Assembly: GCF_007993755.1 (NCBI RefSeq) | Contig: NZ_CP042467.1 | Span: 186,001 to 250,000 of the forward strand | Reading direction: 5' to 3' | Length of the DNA stretch: 64,000 bases | DNA from: Microvenator marinus | GTDB lineage: Bacteria; Myxococcota_A; Bradymonadia; Bradymonadales; Bradymonadaceae | In this document: positions 8,464 through 16,716 of the stretch, piece by piece | Position numbering within the stretch: position 1 is the stretch's first letter | How the letters are laid out: every line of letters begins with the position of its first letter | Notes under the pieces: model-generated | Database searches by the model: none | What the model was told of the DNA's origin: nothing | Seen by the model: only the letters and a program-made list of their open reading frames with translations | Made by a program: the position numbers and the translations under genes

Positions 8464-9747
8464 TTAAGCGTTAAAGGTTCGTTTCAGCGCTTCCTCGATG
8501 GAGGAAACGGTCTCGTCGATCAGCGCGTCAGTGTGCGCGATGGAGAGGAATCCCGCCTCGTATTGACTTGGCGCGAGGTACACGCCGAGGTCGAGGCAGT
8601 GATGGAAGAATGTGTTGAACTTTGGGATATCGCAGCGGGTGACGTCGGCGTGAGTTTTGACGTCTTGGGGCGTGAAGAAAAGTCCGAACATCGAGCCCAC
8701 TCGGTGCTGAGAGAGGGGGTAGTCGTTCTTCTCAATGATTGCGGCCACGCCGTCTTCGAGGCGTTGGCCTGTGCGCTCTAGGGCCTGGTAGACCTCGGGC
8801 GTCAGGAGCTCAAGCGTCTTGAGGCCGGCGCTCACGGCCACTGGATTTCCAGAGAGGGTTCCCGCCTGGTAGATGGGGCCATCTGGCGCCACCTGGCGCA
8901 TATACTCTTCTTTCCCGCCATAAGCGGCGAGCGGGAATCCACCGCCGAGGACCTTGCCGAAGCAGTAGAGGTCCGGGATGACGCCGTAGATTTCCGCCGC
9001 GCCACCTCGTGCGACTCTGAAGCCTGTCATGACTTCGTCCAAAATCAAGGCCGCGCCATGTTTGGTGCAGGTTTCCCGGAGTTGGGTCAAGAAGCCATCG
9101 CGAGGCGGAATGCAGCCCGTGTTGCCGCAAATCGGCTCGATGATTACGGCTGCAATCTCGTTCGGGTTTGCTTCAAAGAGTGCCTCGACGGTCTCGATTT
9201 GATTGAACTGAGCGATGAGCGTGTCTTTGGCGCATCCTGCCGTGACGCCCGGACTATTCGGGTTGCCGAATGTCAGCGCACCCGACCCAGCACGGATGAG
9301 GAATGAGTCGGCGTGTCCGTGATAACATCCGTCAAATTTGATGATCTTGTCTCGTCCGGTTACGCCACGCGCCACGCGGACCGCGGACATGCAGGCTTCT
9401 GTGCCGCTGTTGACGAGGCGCAGCATTTCGAGTCCCGGGACACGATCGATGGTGAGCTCCGCGAGCTCGATTTCGCGTTCTGTCGGCGCTCCGAACGAGG
9501 TGCCATCCCGCATGGTCTTGATGCACGCCTCGATCACTTCGGGGTGAGCGTGGCCGAGAATCGCCGGTCCCCATGTGAGTACGAAGTCAATATAGGTCTT
9601 TTCTTCAACGTCGGTGATGTGCGCGCCATTCGCACGCAAAATGAAGGGCGGAGTGCCTCCGACCGACCTAAACGCTCGAACGGGGCTGTTGACGCCACCA
9701 GGCATCACTTTTCGGGCTCTCTCTAAAAGTTCCAGACTCGATTTCAT
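8464..9747 (-). CDS. hemL: Glutamate-1-semialdehyde 2,1-aminomutase
   Basis: A 427-residue PLP enzyme that converts glutamate-1-semialdehyde to 5-aminolevulinate, the second step of the C5 haem pathway, in the cytosol. The sequence is textbook HemL: N-terminal ARKVMPGGVNSPVRAF, LVNSGTEACMSAVRVARG, YHGHAD, LILDEVMTGFR with the PLP-contacting Asp238, and the Schiff-base Lys265 in CFGKVLGGGFP. Length is normal for the family. It is transcribed away from the nitrilase-hemX-hemA operon; the substrate-forming enzyme HemA is encoded 1.7 kb away on the other strand. An SDR gene follows closely on the same strand. Confidence 0.97.
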   Translation of the reverse strand: MKSSLELLERARKVMPGGVNSPVRAFRSVGGTPPFILRANGAHITDVEEKTYIDFVLTWGPAILGHAHPEVIEACIKTMRDGTSFGAPTEREIELAELTIDRVPGLEMLRLVNSGTEACMSAVRVARGVTGRDKIIKFDGCYHGHADSFLIRAGSGALTFGNPNSPGVTAGCAKDTLIAQFNQIETVEALFEANPNEIAAVIIEPICGNTGCIPPRDGFLTQLRETCTKHGAALILDEVMTGFRVARGGAAEIYGVIPDLYCFGKVLGGGFPLAAYGGKEEYMRQVAPDGPIYQAGTLSGNPVAVSAGLKTLELLTPEVYQALERTGQRLEDGVAAIIEKNDYPLSQHRVGSMFGLFFTPQDVKTHADVTRCDIPKFNTFFHHCLDLGVYLAPSQYEAGFLSIAHTDALIDETVSSIEEALKRTFNA

Positions 9748-9810
9748 AAGGCTACTCCGCGAATGTCATTGTGAGTCTTAGGAGATTTGGTATGACTCGA
9801 CAAGACTGGT

Positions 9811-9828
9811 ACGCCCGAGAGTGGGCGT
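9811..9828. promoter_or_regulatory. Inverted repeat between divergent hemL and nitrilase/haem operon
   Basis: A perfect 6-bp inverted repeat (ACGCCC at 9811-9816, GGGCGT at 9823-9828, 6-nt spacer) lies 16 nt before the preferred nitrilase start and 63 nt before hemL. It sits in the only intergenic space from which both haem transcripts can begin. It could be an operator or a small 5'-UTR hairpin. Promoter-like hexamers around it are poor, so regulation is only a suggestion. Confidence 0.3.
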
Positions 9829-9844
9829 CCACGAAGAGGTAAGA

Positions 9845-10663
9845 ATGAAAGTACGTGTTGGACTTGTACAGTTGCGGAGCGATCGCGATGTGGAGAGAAA
9901 CCTCGCCACATGCAGGAAGTTGGCCGCGGATGCGGCATCGGACGGTGCCGGTTGGATTCTCTTTCCCGAGAACGCACCGTTTTTAGGCGCCGACAAAGAT
10001 AAGGTGCCCATCGCTGAGTCGCTGGACGGCCCATTGGTGGGCGAGTTTGCCTCAATCGCGAAGAAACACGGGGTTTGGGTGAGTGTGGCAGGCCTTCCGG
10101 AGAAATGCGACGCGGACCCAAACAAGACGTACAACACTCAGGTTTTGATCGACCCGCAAGGTGTCACTCAGGCCGTATACCGTAAGATTCACCTCTTCGA
10201 TGCGCAGGTCGATGACCACATCAAGTACAAGGAATCGGACTCAGTGGCTCCGGGCGATGAGCTCGTGACGCACGTCATGGATATCAACGGCGTCAAGCTC
10301 AAGGTCGGGCTTAGCATCTGTTACGATTTGCGATTTCCTGAGCTCTATCGCCGTCTTCGCGCCGAGGGGGTGGACGTGGTGACGGTGCCTTCTGCGTTTA
10401 CGTTGCAGACTGGGCGCGACCACTGGCATCCGCTCTTGCGCGCCCGTGCCATCGAAAATCAGGTCTACGTCTTGGCGCCGGACCAATACGGGCTGCATTT
10501 CGGGACGCGTTCTTCCTACGGTCATACGTGCGTGTACGATCCGTGGGGCCATATGCAGGCGTGTGCCCCGGACCGCGAATGTGTGGTGACGGCAGACGTG
10601 GATCTGGGGTATCTGGCGAGCGTGAGGCAGCGGATGCCTGTTGAATCCCATCGGAGACTCTAG
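9845..10663 (+). CDS. Nitrilase-superfamily carbon-nitrogen hydrolase (Nit2/omega-amidase-like)
   Basis: A 272-residue C-N hydrolase. The catalytic triad is visible: Glu42 in FPENAPF, Lys114 in YRKIHLFD, and Cys159 in LSICYDLRFPELYR. The RKIHLFD and CYDLRFPE signatures and the length fit the Nit1/Nit2 branch, which hydrolyses omega-amides or deaminated glutathione, better than true nitrilases. The ATG at 9845 is chosen because GAAGAGGT sits just upstream; a GTG 24 nt earlier (9821) would add 8 residues inside the inverted repeat. It is first in a run leading with a 23-nt gap into hemX-hemA. A link to haem synthesis is positional only; metabolite repair is the more likely job. Confidence 0.9.
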   Translation: MKVRVGLVQLRSDRDVERNLATCRKLAADAASDGAGWILFPENAPFLGADKDKVPIAESLDGPLVGEFASIAKKHGVWVSVAGLPEKCDADPNKTYNTQVLIDPQGVTQAVYRKIHLFDAQVDDHIKYKESDSVAPGDELVTHVMDINGVKLKVGLSICYDLRFPELYRRLRAEGVDVVTVPSAFTLQTGRDHWHPLLRARAIENQVYVLAPDQYGLHFGTRSSYGHTCVYDPWGHMQACAPDRECVVTADVDLGYLASVRQRMPVESHRRL

Positions 10664-10686
10664 GAGTCCAATGGCGGAGAGAGTTT

Positions 10687-11490
10687 ATGCAAGGAATCCT
10701 TGAAATCGTCGATTTGGTGCTCCCGCTGGCTTACGCAAGCCTCGTGGCGGTGTACCTCAAGACGTTTTTGAACGAGGAGGCCGAGCCGCGCTTTGCAAGA
10801 GCACTTCTCTGGGGCGTCCTGCTGGTTCACGGGATCTACTTCGTGGCTCGTGGCGCGCATTTTTCCTACTTTCCACTGGGTTCAAAGGCCGAGTTCTTTT
10901 CCTGGCTCGCCTATTCAATCTCAGCCGTCTATGCGGCGTTGGAGCGGCAGCTCAAACAAGTTCGGACCGGTGTATTCTTTGTGAGCATCGCGCTCGCGTT
11001 TCAGACCGCCGCGTCGGTCTTTATGGAGTACGACCCCAAACACCCGCTCTTGCTCGAAAACCCGATGTACGGCGTACACGTGATCTTCGTGATCTTCGGG
11101 GTAACAGCACTGGCCGTTGGTACGCTCTACGCCACGATGTACCTGCTCCTGAACCGCCAGCTCAAAGCCCGGGAATTGGGACTCTTCTTCAAACGTTTGC
11201 CGCCGTTGAACACGCTAGACCGCCTCTCTCGCGTGGGGAGTTTGGCGGGTACGGTGGTTCTCGGCTTTGGGCTCGTTGTGGGATATCTGGTGGCGTTGAG
11301 CCTGCCGGAAGACTTCAATTTTTGGGACCCAAAGCTCTTGATCACTGATGCTGTTTGGCTCGGTTATGTGGTCGGTGTGCTCCTTGTTCGTTATCGCGGT
11401 TTGCCCTCCATTCGTGTGGCCCAACTTACGATCGCGTGGTTCGCTGTATTCCTCGTTTCGGTCGGCATCGGCCATTCATTTTTAGCATGA
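10687..11490 (+). CDS. hemX: HemX/CcsA-like integral membrane protein
   Basis: A 267-residue polytopic membrane protein with about eight hydrophobic helices, of the cytochrome c assembly (CcsA/CcmC/HemX) family. It keeps the conserved layout: a central HVIFVIFG...GTLYATMYLLL helix region and, near the C-terminus, an FNFWDPKLL segment corresponding to the tryptophan-aspartate-rich haem-contacting loop. Histidines such as those in LLVHGIYF and GVHVIF could contact haem. HemX next to hemA is a known arrangement; in Bacillus HemX lowers HemA level. Here the stop overlaps the hemA start (ATGA), so the two are translationally coupled. It could instead act in cytochrome c maturation, but no ccsB/resB partner is present in the window. 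Confidence 0.82.
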   Translation: MQGILEIVDLVLPLAYASLVAVYLKTFLNEEAEPRFARALLWGVLLVHGIYFVARGAHFSYFPLGSKAEFFSWLAYSISAVYAALERQLKQVRTGVFFVSIALAFQTAASVFMEYDPKHPLLLENPMYGVHVIFVIFGVTALAVGTLYATMYLLLNRQLKARELGLFFKRLPPLNTLDRLSRVGSLAGTVVLGFGLVVGYLVALSLPEDFNFWDPKLLITDAVWLGYVVGVLLVRYRGLPSIRVAQLTIAWFAVFLVSVGIGHSFLA

Positions 11491-12758
11491 CGAAGACGCC
11501 TGAAATTAGTCTCTTTTCGTTTAGTCATCGCAACACCTCGTTGGAGCTGCGCGATGCACTGGCGTTTTCGCGGGAAGAGACAGAGAGTTTCATCCCCAAG
11601 GTCCGGGACGAATTGCGCTCCGAAGTCGCAGTGCTTTCGACCTGCAATCGAACGGAGTTCTATCTCTTTGGCGCCCCAGAAGACTTGGACTGGCAGGGGT
11701 TCTCGGACTTTGTGACGCAGACCAAAGCAGTCCTTGGTGGTGAGGCCGTGTGCCCGATTCATTATCGCGGGCAAGAGGCTGCGAGGCACTTGTTCAGGGT
11801 GGCAGCTTCTATCGAGTCGCTCGCGCTCGGAGAGGACCAAATACTCTCTCAGGTCAAGGACACCCATCGGCAATTGCTTGAGATCGCCGGAAAGTCTCCC
11901 ATTTTGGACCGGCTCTATCAGTACGCGATTCGCGCCGGAAAAAGGGTCAGGACCGAGACTTCCCTTTGTGATGGTGCGGTATCCATAAGTTCGGCAGCGG
12001 TAGAATTGACCAAACGCATTTTTGGTGACTTCAAAGAGGCCGAGGTTTTGTTGGTCGGAGCCGGTGAGACGGCAGAAGGGGCCGCAGAGCATTTCAAGGC
12101 AGCTGGTGCCTCGCGATTTGCGGTTGCGAACCGTGGTGAACCGCGTGGGCAGGCTCTGGCTAAGAGATTTGGAGGCGCCTATAAGCCGTTGAGTGACCTC
12201 GAGAGCGCGCTGAAGACGGCGGATATCGCGCTCTTTGCGACGGGTTCAACTAGTGTGCTCCTAGACCCGGCGATGATTAAGCGCGTCATGAAAGCTCGCT
12301 CGTACAAGTCTTTGACGCTTTTGGACATTAGCAATCCTCGGAACGTGGATTCAAAAGTCTCCGATGAATCCGGCGTGTTCCTCTTCAATATCGATGACTT
12401 GGAGCAGGTTGTTCGAGAAAACTTGCGAGAAAGACAGAAAGAGATACCGCGCGCCGAAGCCATCATTGAGGAAGTACTGCGCGAGTGGGAAGCGTGGATG
12501 CACACCATGCAGGTCATGCCTACGATTGGCGAGATGGCTCGTTTCTTTGAGTCTCTGAGGGTCCAAGAGTTGGAAAAACATCAGGGCCGTACGAGCGACG
12601 AAAATTACGCCGCAATGGATGCGTTTTCAAAAGCACTCGTGAAGAAGCTCATGCACAACCCGATTTCGTACCTGCGTGGCGGAGTCGAAAAGCAGACGCT
12701 TCGGCCAGAGGATATTGCGGTCTTGCGAGACGCGTTTGGTCTAGGGAAGGATGAATGA
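11487..12758 (+). CDS. hemA: Glutamyl-tRNA reductase
   Basis: A 423-residue enzyme that reduces glutamyl-tRNA(Glu) to glutamate-1-semialdehyde with NADPH, the committed step of C5 tetrapyrrole synthesis. The N-terminal catalytic domain has the active-site Cys53 in LSTCNRTEFY and the conserved SFSHRNTSLE start; SIESLALGEDQIL and a Rossmann domain (VLLVGAGETAEGAAEHF) follow; the C-terminal helical dimerisation region contains MHNPISYLR. The start at 11487 is set by the ATGA overlap with hemX and by homology; an upstream reading lies inside hemX. The 3' end overlaps hemC by 4 nt. Product is passed to HemL (encoded at 8464-9747). Confidence 0.97.
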   Translation: MTKTPEISLFSFSHRNTSLELRDALAFSREETESFIPKVRDELRSEVAVLSTCNRTEFYLFGAPEDLDWQGFSDFVTQTKAVLGGEAVCPIHYRGQEAARHLFRVAASIESLALGEDQILSQVKDTHRQLLEIAGKSPILDRLYQYAIRAGKRVRTETSLCDGAVSISSAAVELTKRIFGDFKEAEVLLVGAGETAEGAAEHFKAAGASRFAVANRGEPRGQALAKRFGGAYKPLSDLESALKTADIALFATGSTSVLLDPAMIKRVMKARSYKSLTLLDISNPRNVDSKVSDESGVFLFNIDDLEQVVRENLRERQKEIPRAEAIIEEVLREWEAWMHTMQVMPTIGEMARFFESLRVQELEKHQGRTSDENYAAMDAFSKALVKKLMHNPISYLRGGVEKQTLRPEDIAVLRDAFGLGKDE

Positions 12759-13663
12759 TGAAAGTACGACTTGGTTCTAGAAAGTCGCCGCTGGCGCTCT
12801 GGCAGACTCGGTGGGTTGCTGGCCTGCTCGAAGAGGCACATCCGGGTCTTGAGATCGAAGTGGTCACGATGGATACGATCGGCGATAAGATTCGCGATGT
12901 GCCACTGCCCAAAATTGGGGCGAAGGGGCTCTTTACACAAGAGCTTGAACAAGCGCTGGTGGCTGACGAAGTCGATATGGCGATTCATAGCCTAAAAGAC
13001 CTTCCGACGAGTCTTCCGGAGGGGCTGAAATTTCAGGGTGCACCACGGCGCGCGAGCCCAGCTGATGCCTTTATCTCCACGAAGTGGAAGTCCATAGAAG
13101 AAGTCCCCGAAGGCGCGGTCATTGGCACGGGCAGCATGCGTAGACAGGCGCAGATTGCGTACGCGAAGCCAGGCGTGCGATTTGAGGATTTGCGCGGGAA
13201 TATCGATACGCGACTTCGAAAACTTCATGAGAACGGGTGGGACGGAATCATTATGGCTGCTGCCGCGCTGCACCGCTTGGAGGCACAAGAACACGTGGCT
13301 GAAGAAATGGATGTGGCGCGTTTCGTGCCGGCAGTTTCTCAGGGAGCGGTTGGTATCGAAGTTCGAGAAGGGCGTCCGGAAGTCGATGCTTTGATCGAGG
13401 CTATTGTGTGCCCTGAGACCATGGAGGCCGTACTGGCCGAACGCCACTTCTTGAGGGCATTGGAGGGAGGTTGCTCGGTACCTCTAGGTGCACACGCTCA
13501 TAAGGCAGGCGGCGCGTGGCATTACCATGCGTGGGTGGGGCTTCCGGACGGCTCTGAAGTCATTGAAGGGCATTATTCGGGGCCGAACGCCGCCGAATTG
13601 GCGCATGAGGCTGTGGCGGATTTTGAGGGGCGCGGGGCACACGAGCTTTTGGAGCGGGTGTGA
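12755..13663 (+). CDS. hemC: Hydroxymethylbilane synthase (porphobilinogen deaminase)
   Basis: A 302-residue enzyme that polymerises four porphobilinogens to hydroxymethylbilane. It shows the N-terminal RLGSRKSPLALWQT, IGDKI, HSLKDLPT, IGTGSMRRQAQ, and Cys240 in LEGGCSVPLG, which carries the dipyrromethane cofactor. Two ATG codons are adjacent (12755 and 12758); both overlap the hemA stop. The porphobilinogen supplier hemB is not encoded in this window, so it must be elsewhere. The end overlaps hemD by 4 nt. Confidence 0.97.
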   Translation: MMKVRLGSRKSPLALWQTRWVAGLLEEAHPGLEIEVVTMDTIGDKIRDVPLPKIGAKGLFTQELEQALVADEVDMAIHSLKDLPTSLPEGLKFQGAPRRASPADAFISTKWKSIEEVPEGAVIGTGSMRRQAQIAYAKPGVRFEDLRGNIDTRLRKLHENGWDGIIMAAAALHRLEAQEHVAEEMDVARFVPAVSQGAVGIEVREGRPEVDALIEAIVCPETMEAVLAERHFLRALEGGCSVPLGAHAHKAGGAWHYHAWVGLPDGSEVIEGHYSGPNAAELAHEAVADFEGRGAHELLERV

Positions 13664-14301
13664 TTCGAATCGTCTACGCGGGTAGTAGTCCTCCGGATTC
13701 GCCGGACGGGGTGCAGTGTTTGCACCTGCCTGCGTTGCGGACGAAGGCGTTGAGATTTGAGATTCCAGCAGATGGTAATGTGGCTGTCTTCTTTAGCCGT
13801 AACGCCGTGAAGGCGGCCGTCGCAAACCGTGATTTTGGGACACGCGAATGGAAGGAAGTTTGGGCCGTGGGCGATAGGACGGCAGAAGAACTAAGGCGGT
13901 GCGGCGTCGAGAGCGTGAGGGTTGCTGATGGTAATTTTGCGTCCTTTTTGGAATTGCAGAATCTAGGAGACGGCGAGGGCGTGGTCGTTTTTGGCCTCAA
14001 AGATTCGCCGCGCAGTGTGAAATCGGCGCTCCCTAAGAGCCAAGAGATAGACGTCTACGAGAGCCAGGCCATCAGCGATGATAGCTACAGACAAAAGGCC
14101 GAAGACTTTGACCCTGATTGGGTGATCGTCGGTAGCCCTAGAGCCTGGGAGTCCGTACGAACTTGGAAACCTGCGAGATGTCGAGTGGCTGTTCTAGGTG
14201 ATAGCACGGCGTCAGAATTGGATGAGGTCGATCATATTGCGGCAGTGCCGTCGGTGTATGAGCTAATGGTGGAACTTCGAGATAGAAAGGATGAGATATG
14301 A
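13660..14301 (+). CDS. hemD: Uroporphyrinogen-III synthase
   Basis: A 213-residue protein assigned to HemD mostly by position between hemC and hemE; the family is highly variable. Features that fit: an N-terminal strand FFSRNAVKAAV (the usual F-S-x-N-A-V motif), WAVGDRTAEELRRCGV (corresponding to AVGxxTAxAL), and a second half with WVIVGSPRAWESV and VAVLGDSTASEL, which mirrors the first. It closes hydroxymethylbilane with D-ring inversion. It is shorter than the E. coli protein (246). The start is GTG at 13660 within the overlapping GTGTGA at the end of hemC; its own stop overlaps the hemE ATG. Confidence 0.85.
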   Translation: MIRIVYAGSSPPDSPDGVQCLHLPALRTKALRFEIPADGNVAVFFSRNAVKAAVANRDFGTREWKEVWAVGDRTAEELRRCGVESVRVADGNFASFLELQNLGDGEGVVVFGLKDSPRSVKSALPKSQEIDVYESQAISDDSYRQKAEDFDPDWVIVGSPRAWESVRTWKPARCRVAVLGDSTASELDEVDHIAAVPSVYELMVELRDRKDEI

Positions 14302-15323
14302 AGAGTCGTGAGAGGTTTTTGAAGGCTTGTGATTGTGAGCCCTTGGACCGTCCCCCTGTTTGGGTGATGCGCCAGGCCGGGCGCCACTTACCCGAGTACC
14401 TCGCCCTGAAAGAAAAATACACGTTTCACCAAATGGTCCAGACGCCCGAATTGGCGTTTGAAGTCACCATGCAGCCCATCCGGCGATACCGCATGGATGC
14501 GGCCATCGTGTTCAGCGATATTTTGGTGATTCCCGAGGCCATGGGCCAGCCTTACGAGTTCCGAGATAAAGGCGGGATTCAGATGGGATACCGTTTGGAT
14601 ACGGCTGAGGACATTGCGAAACTGAGTTCAGATGGGATTGAGGAGAAGCTCGACTACGTGGCTCAGACTTTGAAGTTGATGAGGGCGGAGCTCGGCGATG
14701 ACCACGCGCTGATAGGATTTGGTGGGTCACCGTGGACCCTCGCGACCTATATGGTCGAGGGTGGCTCATCCAAGGACTACCATCGTGCAAAGCGTCTCTT
14801 CTTCAATGATAGAGAGCTCTTCGACACGTTAATGGAAAAGATTAGCGACGCGTTGATTCGGTATTTCCGGATTCAGATCGCTCAAGGCGTGGATGCTGTT
14901 CAGGTCTTTGATTCTTGGGGTGGCGTGCTTGGTCCCGAGATCTTCTGGGAGGCCTCTGGCAAGTGGATCGCAAAGATTGTGAACGCGCTGAAGGACGAGG
15001 TCCGCGTGATCGTTTTCTCAAAGGGTTCACATGCCAATGTTGAAGCCTTGGTCCGCACGGGTGCACATCTGCAGGGGTGTGACTGGACGAAGAATTTGGC
15101 GGATTTCCGGCGAGAACTCCCGGCGAATATGGGTGTCCAGGGGAATCTCGACCCAGTGATTTTGGAGACGAAGCCCGAAATTGTACGTGCGGAAGCACTG
15201 CGAATTTTGGAACAAATGCGTGGGCTGAATGGCCATGTGTTCAACCTCGGGCACGGTATCGCTCCCGCGGCAAAGATCGAGAATATGGAGACGTTGATCC
15301 AAACGGTTCAGGAATTCAGGTGA
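14298..15323 (+). CDS. hemE: Uroporphyrinogen decarboxylase
   Basis: A 341-residue enzyme that removes four acetate carboxyls from uroporphyrinogen III to give coproporphyrinogen III. The diagnostic MRQAGRHLPEYL is at about 24-35, with Arg and substrate-binding residues; FSDILVIPEAMG and the core GFGGSPWTLATYMVEG follow, and the C-terminal NLGHGI motif is near 315. Length is normal. Coupled to hemD by a 4-nt overlap and followed after 4 nt by the protoporphyrinogen oxidase gene. The next enzyme, coproporphyrinogen oxidase (HemF or HemN), is not in this cluster. Confidence 0.97.
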   Translation: MKSRERFLKACDCEPLDRPPVWVMRQAGRHLPEYLALKEKYTFHQMVQTPELAFEVTMQPIRRYRMDAAIVFSDILVIPEAMGQPYEFRDKGGIQMGYRLDTAEDIAKLSSDGIEEKLDYVAQTLKLMRAELGDDHALIGFGGSPWTLATYMVEGGSSKDYHRAKRLFFNDRELFDTLMEKISDALIRYFRIQIAQGVDAVQVFDSWGGVLGPEIFWEASGKWIAKIVNALKDEVRVIVFSKGSHANVEALVRTGAHLQGCDWTKNLADFRRELPANMGVQGNLDPVILETKPEIVRAEALRILEQMRGLNGHVFNLGHGIAPAAKIENMETLIQTVQEFR

Positions 15324-15327
15324 AGAG

Positions 15328-16680
15328 ATGACTCAGGCAATCGTACTCGGAGCGGGGATATCGGGACTGAGCGTGGCTTTGGAGCTTCAGGCTCAGGGCG
15401 TTGACGTCAAGGTCCTGGAAGCGTCTCAGCGGCCCGGAGGGGCGATAGGGAGCATTCGTCATGAAGGCTTTTTAGCCGAGCTTGGTCCTCATACTGTGGC
15501 CGGCTCCAACGCCGCTGTGGAGACGTTTCTGCATCGTACCGGCCTTTCCGAGCGACGCTTGGTGGCGAACGCTGAGTCAAAACGGCGGTTTGCGGTCCGA
15601 GATGGCCGAGTCTTCGCGTTGCCTGGGAACCCGATGGACTTGCTCAAGACTGAGTATTTGAGCGGTGCTGCAAAGCTTGCGCTCCTGCGTGAGCCCCTGG
15701 CAGGGCCCGCTCGAGACGATGTCGACGAATCGGTGACGATGTTCGTAAAGAGGCGACTGGGTGAGGAGATCCTCGAGTACGGGATCGACCTGATGATCAA
15801 TGGAATCTGGGCAGGAGACCCGAATCGATTGTCCATGAGACATGCGTTTCGAAAGGTCTGGGGCCTTGAAAGTGATTATGGGTCGCTGATCAAGGGCGGA
15901 ATCAAGAAGGCGAAAGCCGCCAAAGAGGATCCAGGGCCAAAGTTCTCAAAGGAGCTATTCTCGTTTCCTGAAGGAAACCAAGAGCTGGCGTTGAAAGCCG
16001 CAGCGATGCTGGACGTGGAATACGATGCGAATGTGGTGGCACTCGAGTCTGGAAAGAAGTGGAGTGTGAAGTTCACGCAGGGCGGGAAGAAGCGGTCCTT
16101 GAAAGCGGATCTTGTGGTTTCAGCTCTTCCGGGCTGGGTACTGGCGGATCTGCCGATCGATAAGATGAGCACGGGGTTTTTGCACGCGTTGAACTACCCA
16201 TCGCTCGCCGTAGAGACGTTTGCTTTCAAGCGTGAAGACGTGGACCATCCGATCGATGGCTTTGGGATGTTGGTTCCTAAAGTTGAGAATCGCCGAATTC
16301 TAGGGGCGCTTTTTACTTCATCGCTTTTCTCAGGGCGCGCGCCCGATGGCTACGTCACCATGGCGGTTTTCAGTGGGGGTCTAAGAGACCCTCAGATGTC
16401 TCAAATGCCTCGCGACGCTCGCCGAAAGATTGTTTTGGCTGAACTCGCGGACGTGCTCGGTGTTCACGGCTCTCCCGTGTGGGAGTACGAGTCGTATTGG
16501 GAAGAAGCCATTCCTCAGTACGAAGTTGGGCATGGACGCATCGTGGTTGAGATCGAGGCGTTAGAGCGTAGGCATCCTGGGTTCTTTGTGAGCGGCAATT
16601 TCCGGGATGCTGTCAGTGTCCCAGATTTGATCGCGAGTGGGACCGAACTCGGTCAAAGAGCCGCACAATATTTAGATTAG
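15328..16680 (+). CDS. hemG: Protoporphyrinogen oxidase, HemY type
   Basis: A 450-residue FAD-dependent oxidase converting protoporphyrinogen IX to protoporphyrin IX with oxygen. The N-terminal dinucleotide motif VLGAGISGLSVAL is followed by the typical LEASQRPGGAIGS, an amine-oxidase-like fold with LMINGIWAGDPNRLSMR, and the C-terminal GNFRDAVSVPDLIASG that closes the FAD site. This is the oxygen-using HemY (PPOX, historically also hemG/hemY) rather than the flavodoxin-like HemG or HemJ. That suggests an aerobic organism. It belongs to the hem operon by tight spacing. Confidence 0.94.
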   Translation: MTQAIVLGAGISGLSVALELQAQGVDVKVLEASQRPGGAIGSIRHEGFLAELGPHTVAGSNAAVETFLHRTGLSERRLVANAESKRRFAVRDGRVFALPGNPMDLLKTEYLSGAAKLALLREPLAGPARDDVDESVTMFVKRRLGEEILEYGIDLMINGIWAGDPNRLSMRHAFRKVWGLESDYGSLIKGGIKKAKAAKEDPGPKFSKELFSFPEGNQELALKAAAMLDVEYDANVVALESGKKWSVKFTQGGKKRSLKADLVVSALPGWVLADLPIDKMSTGFLHALNYPSLAVETFAFKREDVDHPIDGFGMLVPKVENRRILGALFTSSLFSGRAPDGYVTMAVFSGGLRDPQMSQMPRDARRKIVLAELADVLGVHGSPVWEYESYWEEAIPQYEVGHGRIVVEIEALERRHPGFFVSGNFRDAVSVPDLIASGTELGQRAAQYLD

Positions 16681-16716
16681 AAGCATCCTTGAGATGGGAT
16701 TAGCTGGAGTGAAGCG